Made by a program: the position numbers and the translations under genes
Notes under the pieces: generated by a model
What the model saw: the letters and a program-made list of their open reading frames with translations, nothing else
Told to the model about the DNA's origin: nothing
Databases searched by the model: none
Shown: positions 9,469 through 17,997 of the stretch, piece after piece
Layout of the letters: each line of letters starts with the position of its first letter
How positions within the stretch are numbered: the first letter of the stretch is position 1
From: Alteromonas sp. IB21
GTDB lineage: Bacteria; Pseudomonadota; Gammaproteobacteria; Enterobacterales; Alteromonadaceae
DNA length: 64,000 nt
Reading direction: 5' to 3'
Assembly (NCBI RefSeq): GCF_016405965.1
Contig: NZ_JAEFCD010000002.1
Span: 248,001 to 312,000 of the forward strand

Positions 9469-10671
9469 ATGGCAAAATATATTGGCCTGATGTCAGGCAC
9501 TAGCATGGACGGCGTCGACGCCGTCCTGTGTGATATTACGCAAACCTCGTTTACTACCCTCGCCGCACACTCAACACCCTATTCTCACGAATTACTTTTA
9601 GCGCTAAACGCGCTTTGCTCCGAAGGCCCTGACGAACTGAATAGCATGGCAATTGCAGACAGATTAGTCGCTGAAACCTTTGCCCGAGTTACCTTAGAAT
9701 TACTTGAAGTAAACGGCCTTACTGCCTCAGATATCACTGCAATTGGTTCCCACGGCCAAACAGTACGCCACCATCCAAATGCAGACGTATTATCGGCACA
9801 CTTTGTGAGATCTTCAGTGCGCGGTTTTACCTGCCAGATAGGCGACCCCAATACTATTGCCACGTTAACAGGTATTGACGTTATTGCCGATTTTAGGCGC
9901 AAGGATATTGCGCTGGGTGGACAGGGCGCTCCCCTTGTACCCGCCTTTCACAATGCAATTTTCGCAAGTGGTGAAAAGCATCGCGCCCTCGTAAACATAG
10001 GTGGTATAGCTAACGTTTCATTGCTTGCCCCTAAACATGAAGGTCTAGCCCCAAGGGGGTTTGATATCGGGCCAGGCAACAGGCTAATGGATCAGTGGAT
10101 AAGCCTACATTTAAACGAGAGCTTTGATAGAGACGGTGCTTGGGCAGCGTCGGGCTCCCCGCACTCGGGCCTGCTTCAGCAGCTTCTGCTAGACGACTAC
10201 TTCCACCTTCCCGCACCGAAAAGTACAGGTAGAGAATATTTCAATATCGACTGGTTAAGTAACACGCTCGCAGATTACTTTCCTTCTAGTACGGCGTTAG
10301 ATGGTGAAGAGGCGAGTAACAATTTAGCGCCGAAAGATGTTCAAGCTACGTTACTTGCTTTAACCGGTGAAACTATTGCTCGGGATATTAAGCAATACTT
10401 ACCTTCAGCTAATAAACATGGTGAAATTAGCGAAGTTATTGTTTGCGGAGGGGGCGCATTTAACAAAGCGCTCTTGGCCTATCTTGTGGACGCCTTAGAT
10501 AACTACAAGGTTTCTGATAGCTTTACTCTCGGTATGCACCCTCAACACGTTGAGGGTGCCGCGTTTGCGTGGTTTGCTCATGCGTATATCAATGACATAC
10601 CCGGCAATATACCTGAGGTGACGGGAGCAGCTAAAGCCACTGTGCTTGGAGCACTTTTTAAAAAAGCATGA
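9469..10671 (+). CDS. anmK: Anhydro-N-acetylmuramic acid kinase
   Basis: Cytoplasmic kinase that opens 1,6-anhydroMurNAc and phosphorylates it to MurNAc-6-phosphate in peptidoglycan recycling. The 400-residue length is a little above the family norm. The ATP phosphate-binding signature GLMSGTSMDGVDAV is at residues 6-19, FDIGPGNRLMD near residue 198, and the late VCGGGAFNKAL block near 325. It follows the M23 peptidase by seven bases, so the enzymes that release and reuse muropeptides are probably cotranscribed. Its stop codon lies inside the stem of a terminator serving the opposite strand. Confidence 0.95.
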   Translation: MAKYIGLMSGTSMDGVDAVLCDITQTSFTTLAAHSTPYSHELLLALNALCSEGPDELNSMAIADRLVAETFARVTLELLEVNGLTASDITAIGSHGQTVRHHPNADVLSAHFVRSSVRGFTCQIGDPNTIATLTGIDVIADFRRKDIALGGQGAPLVPAFHNAIFASGEKHRALVNIGGIANVSLLAPKHEGLAPRGFDIGPGNRLMDQWISLHLNESFDRDGAWAASGSPHSGLLQQLLLDDYFHLPAPKSTGREYFNIDWLSNTLADYFPSSTALDGEEASNNLAPKDVQATLLALTGETIARDIKQYLPSANKHGEISEVIVCGGGAFNKALLAYLVDALDNYKVSDSFTLGMHPQHVEGAAFAWFAHAYINDIPGNIPEVTGAAKATVLGALFKKA

Positions 10672-10697
10672 AGGGCGCTGTATCATCGCCCTTCATG
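10660..10697 (-). terminator. Terminator of the FucP-like gene, embedded in the anmK 3' end
   Basis: A perfect 11-bp stem, CATGAAGGGCG (10667-10677) with CGCCCTTCATG (10687-10697). Read on the minus strand it is followed by CTTTTTT, a full intrinsic terminator. It overlaps the anmK TGA at 10669-10671. On the plus strand there is no U tract, so anmK probably does not end here by the same mechanism. Confidence 0.8.
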
Positions 10698-10712
10698 AAG
10701 AACACTTATCAA

Positions 10713-11462
10713 CTATTTAGCGATTCCCATTTCCATGTCTTTTAGCGCTTCTGCACCTACTTCACTTTTACCGTCAGCGCATCCCTTTTTAGCGCGCATA
10801 TCGAAATAGCCGTAGCCACCTACAAGCAAGAAGCAAATGGCCGGAACAACATAAGAGACAACCACACCTGCACTATCGATAATGGCGGCTTGGAACAGCG
10901 GCATAATAGCTCCACCAAGAATAGCCATTACAAGACCTGCTGCACCTAGTTTGGTGTCATCTCCCAGTCCTTCCAGCGCAATGCCGTAAATCGTAGGAAA
11001 CATTAGCGACAAACAGGCAGAAATAGATACCAATGCTATTACGCCCGCTAAATTAGGAGACTGTGTCATGAAAATACATAGCGCCATGGCAATCAGTGAC
11101 ATGATCATTAACAGTCTAGCTGGGTAGAGATACTGCATAGCCCACGTCATTACAAAGCGAGAAATTAGAAATACAATCATGCTGTATTGTAAAATTTCAC
11201 CACCACTAACCTCATTACCACCCATGGCTGTCATAGCGTACTGAATAGTGAACGTCCAAACACAGGTTTGCGCGCCAACGTTAAAGAACTGAGCCAGCAC
11301 GCCGAAACGGTAGTGCTTATTTGCCGCTAAGCGTTTTAGCGACGCACCAAGCTTAACGTCTTCTACGCTTGACTCTACCGACTCTTGAATGGGCGCTTTA
11401 ATCAGTGCTATTGCAATCCAAACTAACACAAGCACACAAGCCATACCTACATAGGGCAGCAT
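10713..11462 (-). CDS. C-terminal half of the FucP-like symporter
   Basis: A 249-residue frame with the second six helices (LPYVGMACVLVLVWIAIAL, FNVGAQTCVWTFTIQYAM, SLMFPTIYGIALEGLG), typical of the FucP C-terminal half. Its ATG at 11462 shares a base with the upstream TAA stop, so reinitiation could in principle make it. No independent Shine-Dalgarno is obvious, which favours frameshift over a genuine two-gene design. Confidence 0.65.
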   Translation of the reverse strand: MLPYVGMACVLVLVWIAIALIKAPIQESVESSVEDVKLGASLKRLAANKHYRFGVLAQFFNVGAQTCVWTFTIQYAMTAMGGNEVSGGEILQYSMIVFLISRFVMTWAMQYLYPARLLMIMSLIAMALCIFMTQSPNLAGVIALVSISACLSLMFPTIYGIALEGLGDDTKLGAAGLVMAILGGAIMPLFQAAIIDSAGVVVSYVVPAICFLLVGGYGYFDMRAKKGCADGKSEVGAEALKDMEMGIAK

Positions 11463-12049
11463 TACGCATCAAGTTCAGCGCCTATAACAGATTTAAGTTC
11501 GCCTACCGACATGGCTGCTCGCTCTTCTGCCGTTGCCTGGTTTAAGTTTGGTAGAATAAGTGTCGCAGCTAGGAATACCCCTAGGTTCGTACCCACAGGA
11601 TTAAATGCCTGAGCGAGATTGAGACGGCGAGTAGCACTTTTCTCACTTCCCATAGCCATAACGTAAGGATTAGCAGAGGTTTCAAGAATAGATAGTCCAC
11701 CGGCTAATACGAAAAGGGCAGCTAAGAAAAAGCCATAGGTCATGGTCTGACTGGCGGGATAAAACAGAAAAGCCCCCGCAGCCGCACATCCCAATCCGGT
11801 GAGTACTCCCGTCTTATAAGAAAAGCGTTTGTTGATAAACGCAGCAGGAATTGCCAAACAAAAATACGCACCATAATAAGCAAATTGAACAAGTGCAGAC
11901 TGCAACGATGACATAGTGAATATTTTACTGAACACTTTAACCAGAGGGTCAGTCATATTCGCAGCGACACCCCATGCTGCAAAGCAAATTGTTAACAATA
12001 CAAAGGGGAGTAATGTGTCTTTGGAAACCAAAGGGGCGTTGTTTTTCAT
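11462..12049 (-). CDS. N-terminal half of the FucP-like symporter
   Basis: A 195-residue frame with six hydrophobic helices and the FucP-family signatures AAWGVAANMTDP and LETSANPYV. It ends in ...GAELDA followed at once by TAA, in the middle of the helix 6 to 7 loop where the family normally continues. It is not a complete transporter on its own. Confidence 0.7.
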   Translation of the reverse strand: MKNNAPLVSKDTLLPFVLLTICFAAWGVAANMTDPLVKVFSKIFTMSSLQSALVQFAYYGAYFCLAIPAAFINKRFSYKTGVLTGLGCAAAGAFLFYPASQTMTYGFFLAALFVLAGGLSILETSANPYVMAMGSEKSATRRLNLAQAFNPVGTNLGVFLAATLILPNLNQATAEERAAMSVGELKSVIGAELDA

Positions 12050-12559
12050 ATGAACGGCCTTTTGCTTGTAAATAATTAGTTAACCAATTTAATCACCCCA
12101 CTTAACCACTGTCAATAAATCAATTTAGTTTATTTAATTATAAAAAGGTAAAAATTTATACTTTGGTTTAATCCGCGTGTTAACAAAACTCGTGACACAC
12201 AATAAAGATGAAGCGCTTACAAAAAATATAAGCTCTATAATACAACGTGTTATGCAATAAATGAGTATTCATACTTATATCAAAAGATGTCACTTTCTGC
12301 GCTTTTCACTCCCCACGTTCTTCAACAAAAATCAAACAAAATTGACAAAACACATAAATAAACAAGGTTGATTTAATCTTTATAGTTAGATAGATTCCGA
12401 ATTACTCTAAGCAAGTGTTAACAAACTGTTATTAGTGAAAATTGATTTTTTATTGTTTAAACAAGGGATTAGCGAGAAGTAGACGCGAAATACGCTTATA
12501 TCCTTTATCACAAGTTCATAACAGCTCGAACTCGCCACGTATTTAATATTGAGAGAATA
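12050..12559. promoter_or_regulatory. Divergent control region, FucP-like symporter / porin
   Basis: A 510-base AT-rich gap with no gene. Repeated short motifs suggest operators. TTAACCA occurs twice 22 bases apart (12080 and 12102), next to the symporter start. GTGTTAACAAA occurs at 12177 and again at 12415, on the porin side. All but the second TTAACCA copy contain the palindrome GTTAAC. A shared sugar-responsive regulator is a reasonable guess, but no regulator gene is adjacent and the sites are short. Confidence 0.35.
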
Positions 12560-13882
12560 ATGATGGATAAATCTACACCTTTCAGCACTGCTAAAGCGCT
12601 ATCGCAGAATTTCTCGGCAGCGCTTATAGCAAGCATGTTCGTTTTTTCTACTACCTGCATAGCATCACAAGGTAGCTGGCAAGAGGCGTTCGACTTTCAA
12701 GCTAGCTATACCGGCGAGTCAGCGACAAATATTGAGGGCGGTCAGCGAAGAGGCAGTGCATACGCCGGACAACTTTTTGTGGGTGGAGAGTTAGATTTAA
12801 ATACGTTGTTAAATTGGGAAGACACTAAAGTTCATATTGCAATGACTAATCGACATGGAAAAAACTTAGCTGAGCATTACATTGGCAACAGCACTTCTGT
12901 ACAGGAAATATTTGGCGGTCAGAACACTCGTCTTGCTCGCTTTACTATTTCTTCAACGTTTTTAGACGGTGATTTGGAAGTAGAAGGCGGCCGTACAGTA
13001 GCCAATATTAGTTTTTTGGGCTCAGAACTTTGCCAGTACTTTCAAACAAATGCCGCATGCGGCAATCCTACCTTTGTTTTTAGGACCAGTAACTTTACAT
13101 GGTGGCCTGTATCTAGTTGGGGCGGACACGCAAAATACTGGCTTTCACCAAAGATCTATTTCCATACTGGAATATATGAAGACAATACCAGTCATCAAGA
13201 CCTCGGGGACCACGGATTTGATTGGGCTACAAATGAAGCCACGGGTGTTGTAGTTCCATTCACGCTGGGTTATCAAACTACATGGGATGATGACGAACTT
13301 CCAAGAAGATATGAAATTGGCGGTTGGTACGACGGCGCTGACTATACCGACCCTGTATTTGATGATGAGGGCAACTACGCAGCGCAGTCTGGTAATGATT
13401 ATGCGGTTAGGAACGGTCGCTCAGGTATATTTGCCCGTTTTGAACAAACCGTCACTCGCACTAACCCACTTACGAAAGAGGGACTCACGCTGTTCGGTGC
13501 TGTGCTAACCGGCACTTCTGGTGAATTGATTGAAGACTACTACGTTAAAGCAGGTTTTGTATTGCGCGGCACGTTTGCGTCACGTCCTGACGATACCATT
13601 GGTTTCGTATATACCCGACAACAATACAGCGACGAAGCATTAGAAGACCAGCGTATTCTACGAGCCACGAACGGCGGCGTTGGTACACCGGCAAGTAGTC
13701 AAACTATGTTAGAGCTTAGCTATGGTTACCAACTTAACGAGCACGTAAGAATTCAGCCAAACGTACATTACGTTATTAACCCCGACCAGTTCGCAGAGCG
13801 CGGCAGAGTCACTGCCCTCGATGACGCTGTTGTATTAGGTCTAAGATTCGACGTTAACCTTGCGGCCCTGATTTTGCGATAG
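12560..13882 (+). CDS. OprB-like carbohydrate-selective porin
   Basis: Outer-membrane beta-barrel protein of 440 residues. An N-terminal signal peptide (hydrophobic AALIASMFVFSTT, cleavage near CIASQG) is followed by alternating amphipathic strands and ends in an aromatic/hydrophobic strand, LGLRFDVNLAALILR. The ESATNIEGGQRRGSAYAGQ opening and the GGWYDGADY and LELSYGYQLNEHVRIQPNVHYVINPD blocks fit the OprB sugar porin family. The divergent FucP-type symporter supports a role in sugar passage across the outer membrane. The exact sugar is not determinable. ATG at 12560 was chosen; a second ATG directly follows it (MMDK). Confidence 0.8.
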   Translation: MMDKSTPFSTAKALSQNFSAALIASMFVFSTTCIASQGSWQEAFDFQASYTGESATNIEGGQRRGSAYAGQLFVGGELDLNTLLNWEDTKVHIAMTNRHGKNLAEHYIGNSTSVQEIFGGQNTRLARFTISSTFLDGDLEVEGGRTVANISFLGSELCQYFQTNAACGNPTFVFRTSNFTWWPVSSWGGHAKYWLSPKIYFHTGIYEDNTSHQDLGDHGFDWATNEATGVVVPFTLGYQTTWDDDELPRRYEIGGWYDGADYTDPVFDDEGNYAAQSGNDYAVRNGRSGIFARFEQTVTRTNPLTKEGLTLFGAVLTGTSGELIEDYYVKAGFVLRGTFASRPDDTIGFVYTRQQYSDEALEDQRILRATNGGVGTPASSQTMLELSYGYQLNEHVRIQPNVHYVINPDQFAERGRVTALDDAVVLGLRFDVNLAALILR

Positions 13883-13927
13883 CTTTATTCTCTTTCGCTT
13901 ATCTATTCTCTCCCGCCCCCTATCTGG

Positions 13928-13952
13928 TGCGCCGAAAGGCGCATCTTTTTTT
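13928..13952 (+). terminator. Terminator of the porin gene
   Basis: TGCGCC-gaaa-GGCGCA (13928-13943) with a GNRA-type tetraloop, followed by TC and seven T. A perfect 14-bp palindrome, AAAAGACGTCTTTT, follows at 13953-13966 and may add to termination. Confidence 0.85.
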
Positions 13953-14119
13953 AAAAGACGTCTTTTCAAGCCGTGAAACGGAAATTCGTCGCTACTCTCT
14001 ATTTGCGCATTGATCAATCCAATTAACCCGTATTGCTGTAATCATTATTATCTAAAATCTAGGGCGTTCGACTACCTCATACCCCTTAGAGAATTATTCA
14101 GATTAATTAAGGATAACGA

Positions 14120-15241
14120 ATGACAGATTCAGTACTTTTTAGCACGTTTGATTGGGCAGGTAATACGCTTCAAAATCGAATGGTGTTGGCACCAATGACC
14201 CGAGGACGGGCAGGCGCCGATCGCATACCGAATAAAATTATGGGCGATCACTATGTTCAGCGCGCTGATGCGGGGCTCATTATCACAGAAGCGACAGCTA
14301 TTTCAGAAGAAGGTATTGGATGGGTTGATACACCAGGAATATACACCGACGAAATGGTAGATGGCTGGCGCTCTATTGTGGACCGCGTTCACCAAGCTGG
14401 CGGAAAGATTATCTTGCAGCTATGGCACACTGGGCGCGCATCACATAGTGACTTTCATAACGGTGAACTGCCCTTATCAGCCTCAGCAGTAAAAATTGAA
14501 GGTGATGAGATCCACACACCAAAAGGTAAAAAGCCTTACGAAGTGCCAAAGGCAATGACCTATGATGACATTAAGCGAACCGTTGAAGATTTCAAAAAGG
14601 CGGCGGTAAACGCGAAAGCAGCTGGCTTTGACGGCGTTGAAGTACACGCGGCGAATGGATACCTTATCAACCAATTTCTCGATAGCCGTAGCAATCAACG
14701 TGACGACAACTATGGGGGTAGCCTAGAGAATCGCTATCGCTTCTTAGCAGAGGTCGTGGATACTGTACTGAGCGTATGGCCAAGCGAGCAAGTGGGCGTT
14801 AGATTATCGCCAAACGGTGTATTTAACGACATGGGAGCTGATGATTTCCGTGAGACCTATACCTATGTTGCTCAACAACTTAATAAGGTAAACATAGGCT
14901 ATCTTCACGTTATGGATGGCTTAGCGTTTGGCTTTCACGAGCGTGGCGAAGCTATGACCCTTGCCGAGTTTAGAGCTTTGTATGACGGTATGCTCATGGG
15001 CAATTGTGGATATACCAAAGAAGAAGCAGAAAAACGTTTATCTGATGGCGATGGCGACATGATAGCCTTTGGTAGACCCTGGATAACCAATCCAGACCTG
15101 CCTACTCGCTTCAAACACGATTATCCGCTCGCCTCATTTGACGACCCATCAACTTGGTATGGCGGCTCAGAAGAAGGCTACAATGATCATGAAACTTACC
15201 GTGAAAAAAGCGGAAAAGACGCTATGACGTCCCTTACTTAG
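14120..15241 (+). CDS. Old yellow enzyme family NADH:flavin oxidoreductase
   Basis: FMN-dependent ene-reductase of the OYE/NemA family, 373 residues, a single TIM barrel. LVLAPMTRGRA-type sequence near residue 22 (MVLAPMTRGRAG) forms part of the flavin site, LQLWHTGRASH near residue 99 has the substrate-side W-H-x-GR motif, and GVEVHAANGYLINQFLDS near 173 carries the HxxN pair that binds the electron-poor carbonyl or nitro group. GRPWITNPDLP closes the FMN phosphate site. Such enzymes reduce activated alkenes, nitro compounds or nitrate esters; the physiological substrate is unknown. Monocistronic, with its own terminator. Confidence 0.92.
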   Translation: MTDSVLFSTFDWAGNTLQNRMVLAPMTRGRAGADRIPNKIMGDHYVQRADAGLIITEATAISEEGIGWVDTPGIYTDEMVDGWRSIVDRVHQAGGKIILQLWHTGRASHSDFHNGELPLSASAVKIEGDEIHTPKGKKPYEVPKAMTYDDIKRTVEDFKKAAVNAKAAGFDGVEVHAANGYLINQFLDSRSNQRDDNYGGSLENRYRFLAEVVDTVLSVWPSEQVGVRLSPNGVFNDMGADDFRETYTYVAQQLNKVNIGYLHVMDGLAFGFHERGEAMTLAEFRALYDGMLMGNCGYTKEEAEKRLSDGDGDMIAFGRPWITNPDLPTRFKHDYPLASFDDPSTWYGGSEEGYNDHETYREKSGKDAMTSLT

Positions 15242-15278
15242 GCATAATAGCGCTGCACGTTTTGTTGGAAAAAAAGTA

Positions 15279-15305
15279 AGGCAGAGCTTCTCGCTCTGCC
15301 TTTTC
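15279..15305 (+). terminator. Terminator of the OYE gene
   Basis: AGGCAGAGC (15279-15287) pairs with GCTCTGCCT (15293-15301), followed by a T run. An A run before the stem could make it work for the convergent minus-strand gene as well. Confidence 0.85.
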
Positions 15306-15359
15306 ATTGTGCACGTTTTAGCGTCATTAAACCGAGACTACGAATAAAAAACCAAACGA

Positions 15360-15806
15360 TTAATTGAATGACTTTTTCTTAGCGGCTAACACGGCGAGCT
15401 TTTCTAAACACGACATCCAGGCATAGTTATGTTGATCGCACTCTTGCTTGTTCACAAATCCTTGCTGCAAAAGCACGAGCCTGACGTTATTACCCTCAGT
15501 CGCTTCAAAGTGAATATCCACCGTTGTCATTATCGACTCTTCAATATCGTCTTCCCATGCCCAAGAAAACGACAACTGTTCATTTGCTAATATAGTCACG
15601 TATTCACCGGTCAAAGACATTTCAGTACCGCTGGGATCCATCATTTTTATGCGATAGCGCCCGCCCTCTCTAAAATCACTCATAATTTGTGTTACAGAAC
15701 AATCACCCGGCGCAAACCATTCAGACAGGTATTCAGGCTCGTGAAATGCTGCAAAAACGAAGGGCAATGATGCATCTAGCGTTACATCAATTTTAAACTC
15801 GTGCAT
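15360..15806 (-). CDS. SRPBCC/AHSA1-domain protein
   Basis: A 148-residue protein with the START-like helix-grip fold of the activator-of-Hsp90-homologue family. The opening EFKIDVTLDASLPFVFAAF with PEYLSEWFAP, the central FREGGRYRIKMMDPSG, and FSWAWEDD...VDIHFEA are the usual conserved blocks. Such proteins bind hydrophobic ligands in a central cavity and their roles vary widely; none can be inferred here. It lies downstream of the long PLP-enzyme gene on the same strand but is separated from it by a terminator. Confidence 0.85.
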   Translation of the reverse strand: MHEFKIDVTLDASLPFVFAAFHEPEYLSEWFAPGDCSVTQIMSDFREGGRYRIKMMDPSGTEMSLTGEYVTILANEQLSFSWAWEDDIEESIMTTVDIHFEATEGNNVRLVLLQQGFVNKQECDQHNYAWMSCLEKLAVLAAKKKSFN

Positions 15807-15898
15807 ATAGCCGCCTTAAATAGTCTTTAAGATTAAGAGTCATTCTATCTTTTTTTAAAACAAAGGCGTGAGCCTACCAACGCCATTAATCTTTGATA

Positions 15899-15936
15899 CA
15901 AAAAAATCCCGAGCCCGCGTAAGGAAAGGCTCAGGA
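15899..15936 (-). terminator. Terminator of the PLP-enzyme gene
   Basis: TCCcGAGCC (15907-15915) pairs with GGCTCaGGA (15928-15936), one mismatch. The A run at 15899-15906 is the U tract on the minus strand. Confidence 0.7.
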
Positions 15937-16002
15937 GAAGGAGAACATCCTCAACATTTGTTATCGACTGCTCAATGCAACTTCTTGAGCTAAAAAATGA
16001 AA

Positions 16003-17820
16003 CTATGCCCCCTTCATCAGTGAATCCATACTGGCTTTGCTGCCAAAGTGCTGCGAACTGACTCTCTCACTCACTGATAAATACAAGCTGTCAATGTCGG
16101 CATTTGCCATGAACTTCTCACAAAAACCTGGTGCGTGTGGCTCGATAAAATGTTTAGCGACCAACATAAAGTGGGCAATGAGTTGTTTAACGTTGTCGGT
16201 TCCCATGGCTATGCGCATGGTCGTCAATTCTATCCCGGCTTTTTTCTGTTCTTCTGTACTAAGTTCAGAGTGAGACGTCAACGCGGGGCATAGGATAATC
16301 GTGTTGTTCTGGCCAATACTCACTTGATGACTAAACGCGGGCTCTAGAGCATCAAAGAAGCGTACAAATACATCACGAGGTAAATGTGCCGGCGCCATAT
16401 CAACGGTAAACAGCGTACACGGCCAGCCATGCGCATGCTGCTTCTCCCGCAGTCCGGCATTACTGTGTTCAGGCAGTGCGTGGCAGTTAACGCGAATTTG
16501 ATCGTGAGCATTAAGAAATGCGGTAAAGACTTGCGTGTTGATCACTTTCGTCATCATGCGTTGCTCAAGGGTCTTCATACCGTTTAATACATCAAACGCC
16601 TTTTCAGAATCTAGGAATGCACCTTTGATGTAATACACATCCCAGAACATGGTTTCAGACCAGTCTACGCCATTCGCTGAACTGCCTTTTGGCTGGAACA
16701 TACGATGCCCCTCACCTATCACAACGCCCGCCGTGGTCGCCCCACTGCCACACAAATCTTTGGTGTAGCTGTGAATGACATAGTCGGGTCGTGCGGCTTT
16801 GTTTTTGTGCTGCAGGGGTTGGTGCAAAACAGGCGTAGCAAGGGTAGAGTCCAGCATCACCAACGCATTTTGTGCGTGAGCCAGTTCGCAAATTCCCGGT
16901 ACGTCCAATACATAACCATGTGGATTACAAGGCGACTCTAAATACACGTGCATTTTAGCACCATTAGTTAAGCGAGCCGCATGCTCAGCTTTCGTTGTTT
17001 GCATAAATTCAGCAAAGCTTTGCGCGTCATAACCGTCAAACCACGCAATTTGAATATCCATGCGGTTGCTGCGTGCGAAATAATCATGGAGCAACTGATA
17101 GACGCCTCCGTACACGTTTCTAGAGACAATAAGCACATCCCCATGGCTCAACACGTTGGACAAGCAAGCATCAATTGCTGCCATGCCTGAATTGAAGTTC
17201 CATGCCAGATACTCTGCGGCGTAAGGGCCTGCTTCCATATCCACAATGGCGTTAGCAAGAGAGATATTAGTAGGGTTTAATAATCGCGAATAAATTTGGT
17301 GAGTAAACTCTTTGCCCTGAAACGCATCGTCTACCCATTCGGTACAGGCATAAACATAGGTTGCCGTTCGCACGACCACTGGCGTTGCTGAAAAAAGCGC
17401 GGTCACATTATCAAATAGAGGATAGTGCCCTTGCGAACCATTTCCGCTTGATAAACTCTGGTAGGTTGCGCGAAAGGGGTTTTGTAGCGTATCCAGAATT
17501 TTCGCAATTTGGAAAGAGAGAAACTTTTTAGCGTTGAAGTACGCAACTCTGTCTTCTTTATCGAGCCCTTGCAGCGTATTACTGGTAATGTCCCACAATT
17601 GCATTACGCTCGCTTGTGCACCATAGAGATGATGCGCAGTGCTGGCGAGCGCTTTACCATAATCGCTAGTTGCATCAATGCCAAAATGAGCGAGCTGCTC
17701 AACCACCAATGCCTGCGTGGTTTCAGCTTGGGTTGTGTTACGCTTTGGAGAGAGTACTTTAGCGTGCTTCACATCAATATGTGTTGCTAGTGGATTTTGG
17801 GCATTATTTTCTGACTGCAT
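16003..17820 (-). CDS. Long Cys/Met-metabolism PLP-dependent enzyme
   Basis: A 605-residue fold-type I PLP enzyme of the MetB/MetC (trans-sulfuration) superfamily. The PLP lysine is K354 in HSYTKDLCGSGATTAG; the aspartate that contacts the pyridine nitrogen is in MLDSTLATPVLH; SGMAAIDACLSNVLSHGD is the cofactor-phosphate region. Normal family members are about 390 residues with the lysine near 200, so this one has an N-terminal extension of about 150 residues and extra C-terminal sequence. A TTG at 17853 would add 11 residues, but the ATG at 17820 with GGAA upstream is preferred. It may be a cystathionine-type synthase or lyase; the reaction is not assigned. It is divergent from a hydroxyacid dehydrogenase. 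Confidence 0.75.
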   Translation of the reverse strand: MQSENNAQNPLATHIDVKHAKVLSPKRNTTQAETTQALVVEQLAHFGIDATSDYGKALASTAHHLYGAQASVMQLWDITSNTLQGLDKEDRVAYFNAKKFLSFQIAKILDTLQNPFRATYQSLSSGNGSQGHYPLFDNVTALFSATPVVVRTATYVYACTEWVDDAFQGKEFTHQIYSRLLNPTNISLANAIVDMEAGPYAAEYLAWNFNSGMAAIDACLSNVLSHGDVLIVSRNVYGGVYQLLHDYFARSNRMDIQIAWFDGYDAQSFAEFMQTTKAEHAARLTNGAKMHVYLESPCNPHGYVLDVPGICELAHAQNALVMLDSTLATPVLHQPLQHKNKAARPDYVIHSYTKDLCGSGATTAGVVIGEGHRMFQPKGSSANGVDWSETMFWDVYYIKGAFLDSEKAFDVLNGMKTLEQRMMTKVINTQVFTAFLNAHDQIRVNCHALPEHSNAGLREKQHAHGWPCTLFTVDMAPAHLPRDVFVRFFDALEPAFSHQVSIGQNNTIILCPALTSHSELSTEEQKKAGIELTTMRIAMGTDNVKQLIAHFMLVAKHFIEPHAPGFCEKFMANADIDSLYLSVSERVSSQHFGSKASMDSLMKGA

Positions 17821-17846
17821 GACGATTCCGTTGCGAATTAACTTCA

Positions 17847-17889
17847 GGTGCAATCAACGTTGCACCAACACTATTTACAAAAATGTAAA
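17847..17889. promoter_or_regulatory. Two palindromes between PLP-enzyme and dehydrogenase genes
   Basis: GGTGCAA-tcaacg-TTGCACC (17847-17866) and TTTACA-aaaa-TGTAAA (17874-17889) are perfect inverted repeats placed just upstream of the PLP-enzyme start. Their spacing suits transcription-factor operators controlling one or both divergent genes. The regulator is unknown. Confidence 0.4.
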
Positions 17890-17997
17890 ACTTAAATCAC
17901 ATTTTTAGAACAACCTGCTGAACGATTTTAGCTGTACGTCTAGGAAAGAAATGTTTACTTACCATGCGTTAGGCGACCAGCCGCGAGGGATTTGGGA

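Larger units (their letters stand above)
10713..12049 (-). pseudogene. FucP-family sugar:H+ symporter, split by a frameshift
   Basis: Two adjacent minus-strand frames together make one 12-helix MFS transporter of the FucP (L-fucose/glucose/galactose:proton symporter) family, about 445 residues against 438 for E. coli FucP. The first frame holds the N-terminal six helices (LTICFAAWGVAANMTDPLV, FAYYGAYFCLAIPAA, LETSANPYV) and stops at 11462. The second opens one base back (TAATG) and holds helices 7-12. Adding one base at the junction would restore a single frame. Either the gene is inactivated, the halves are made by coupled reinitiation, or this is a sequencing error. It faces an OprB-like porin, suggesting a sugar-uptake locus. 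Confidence 0.8.
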
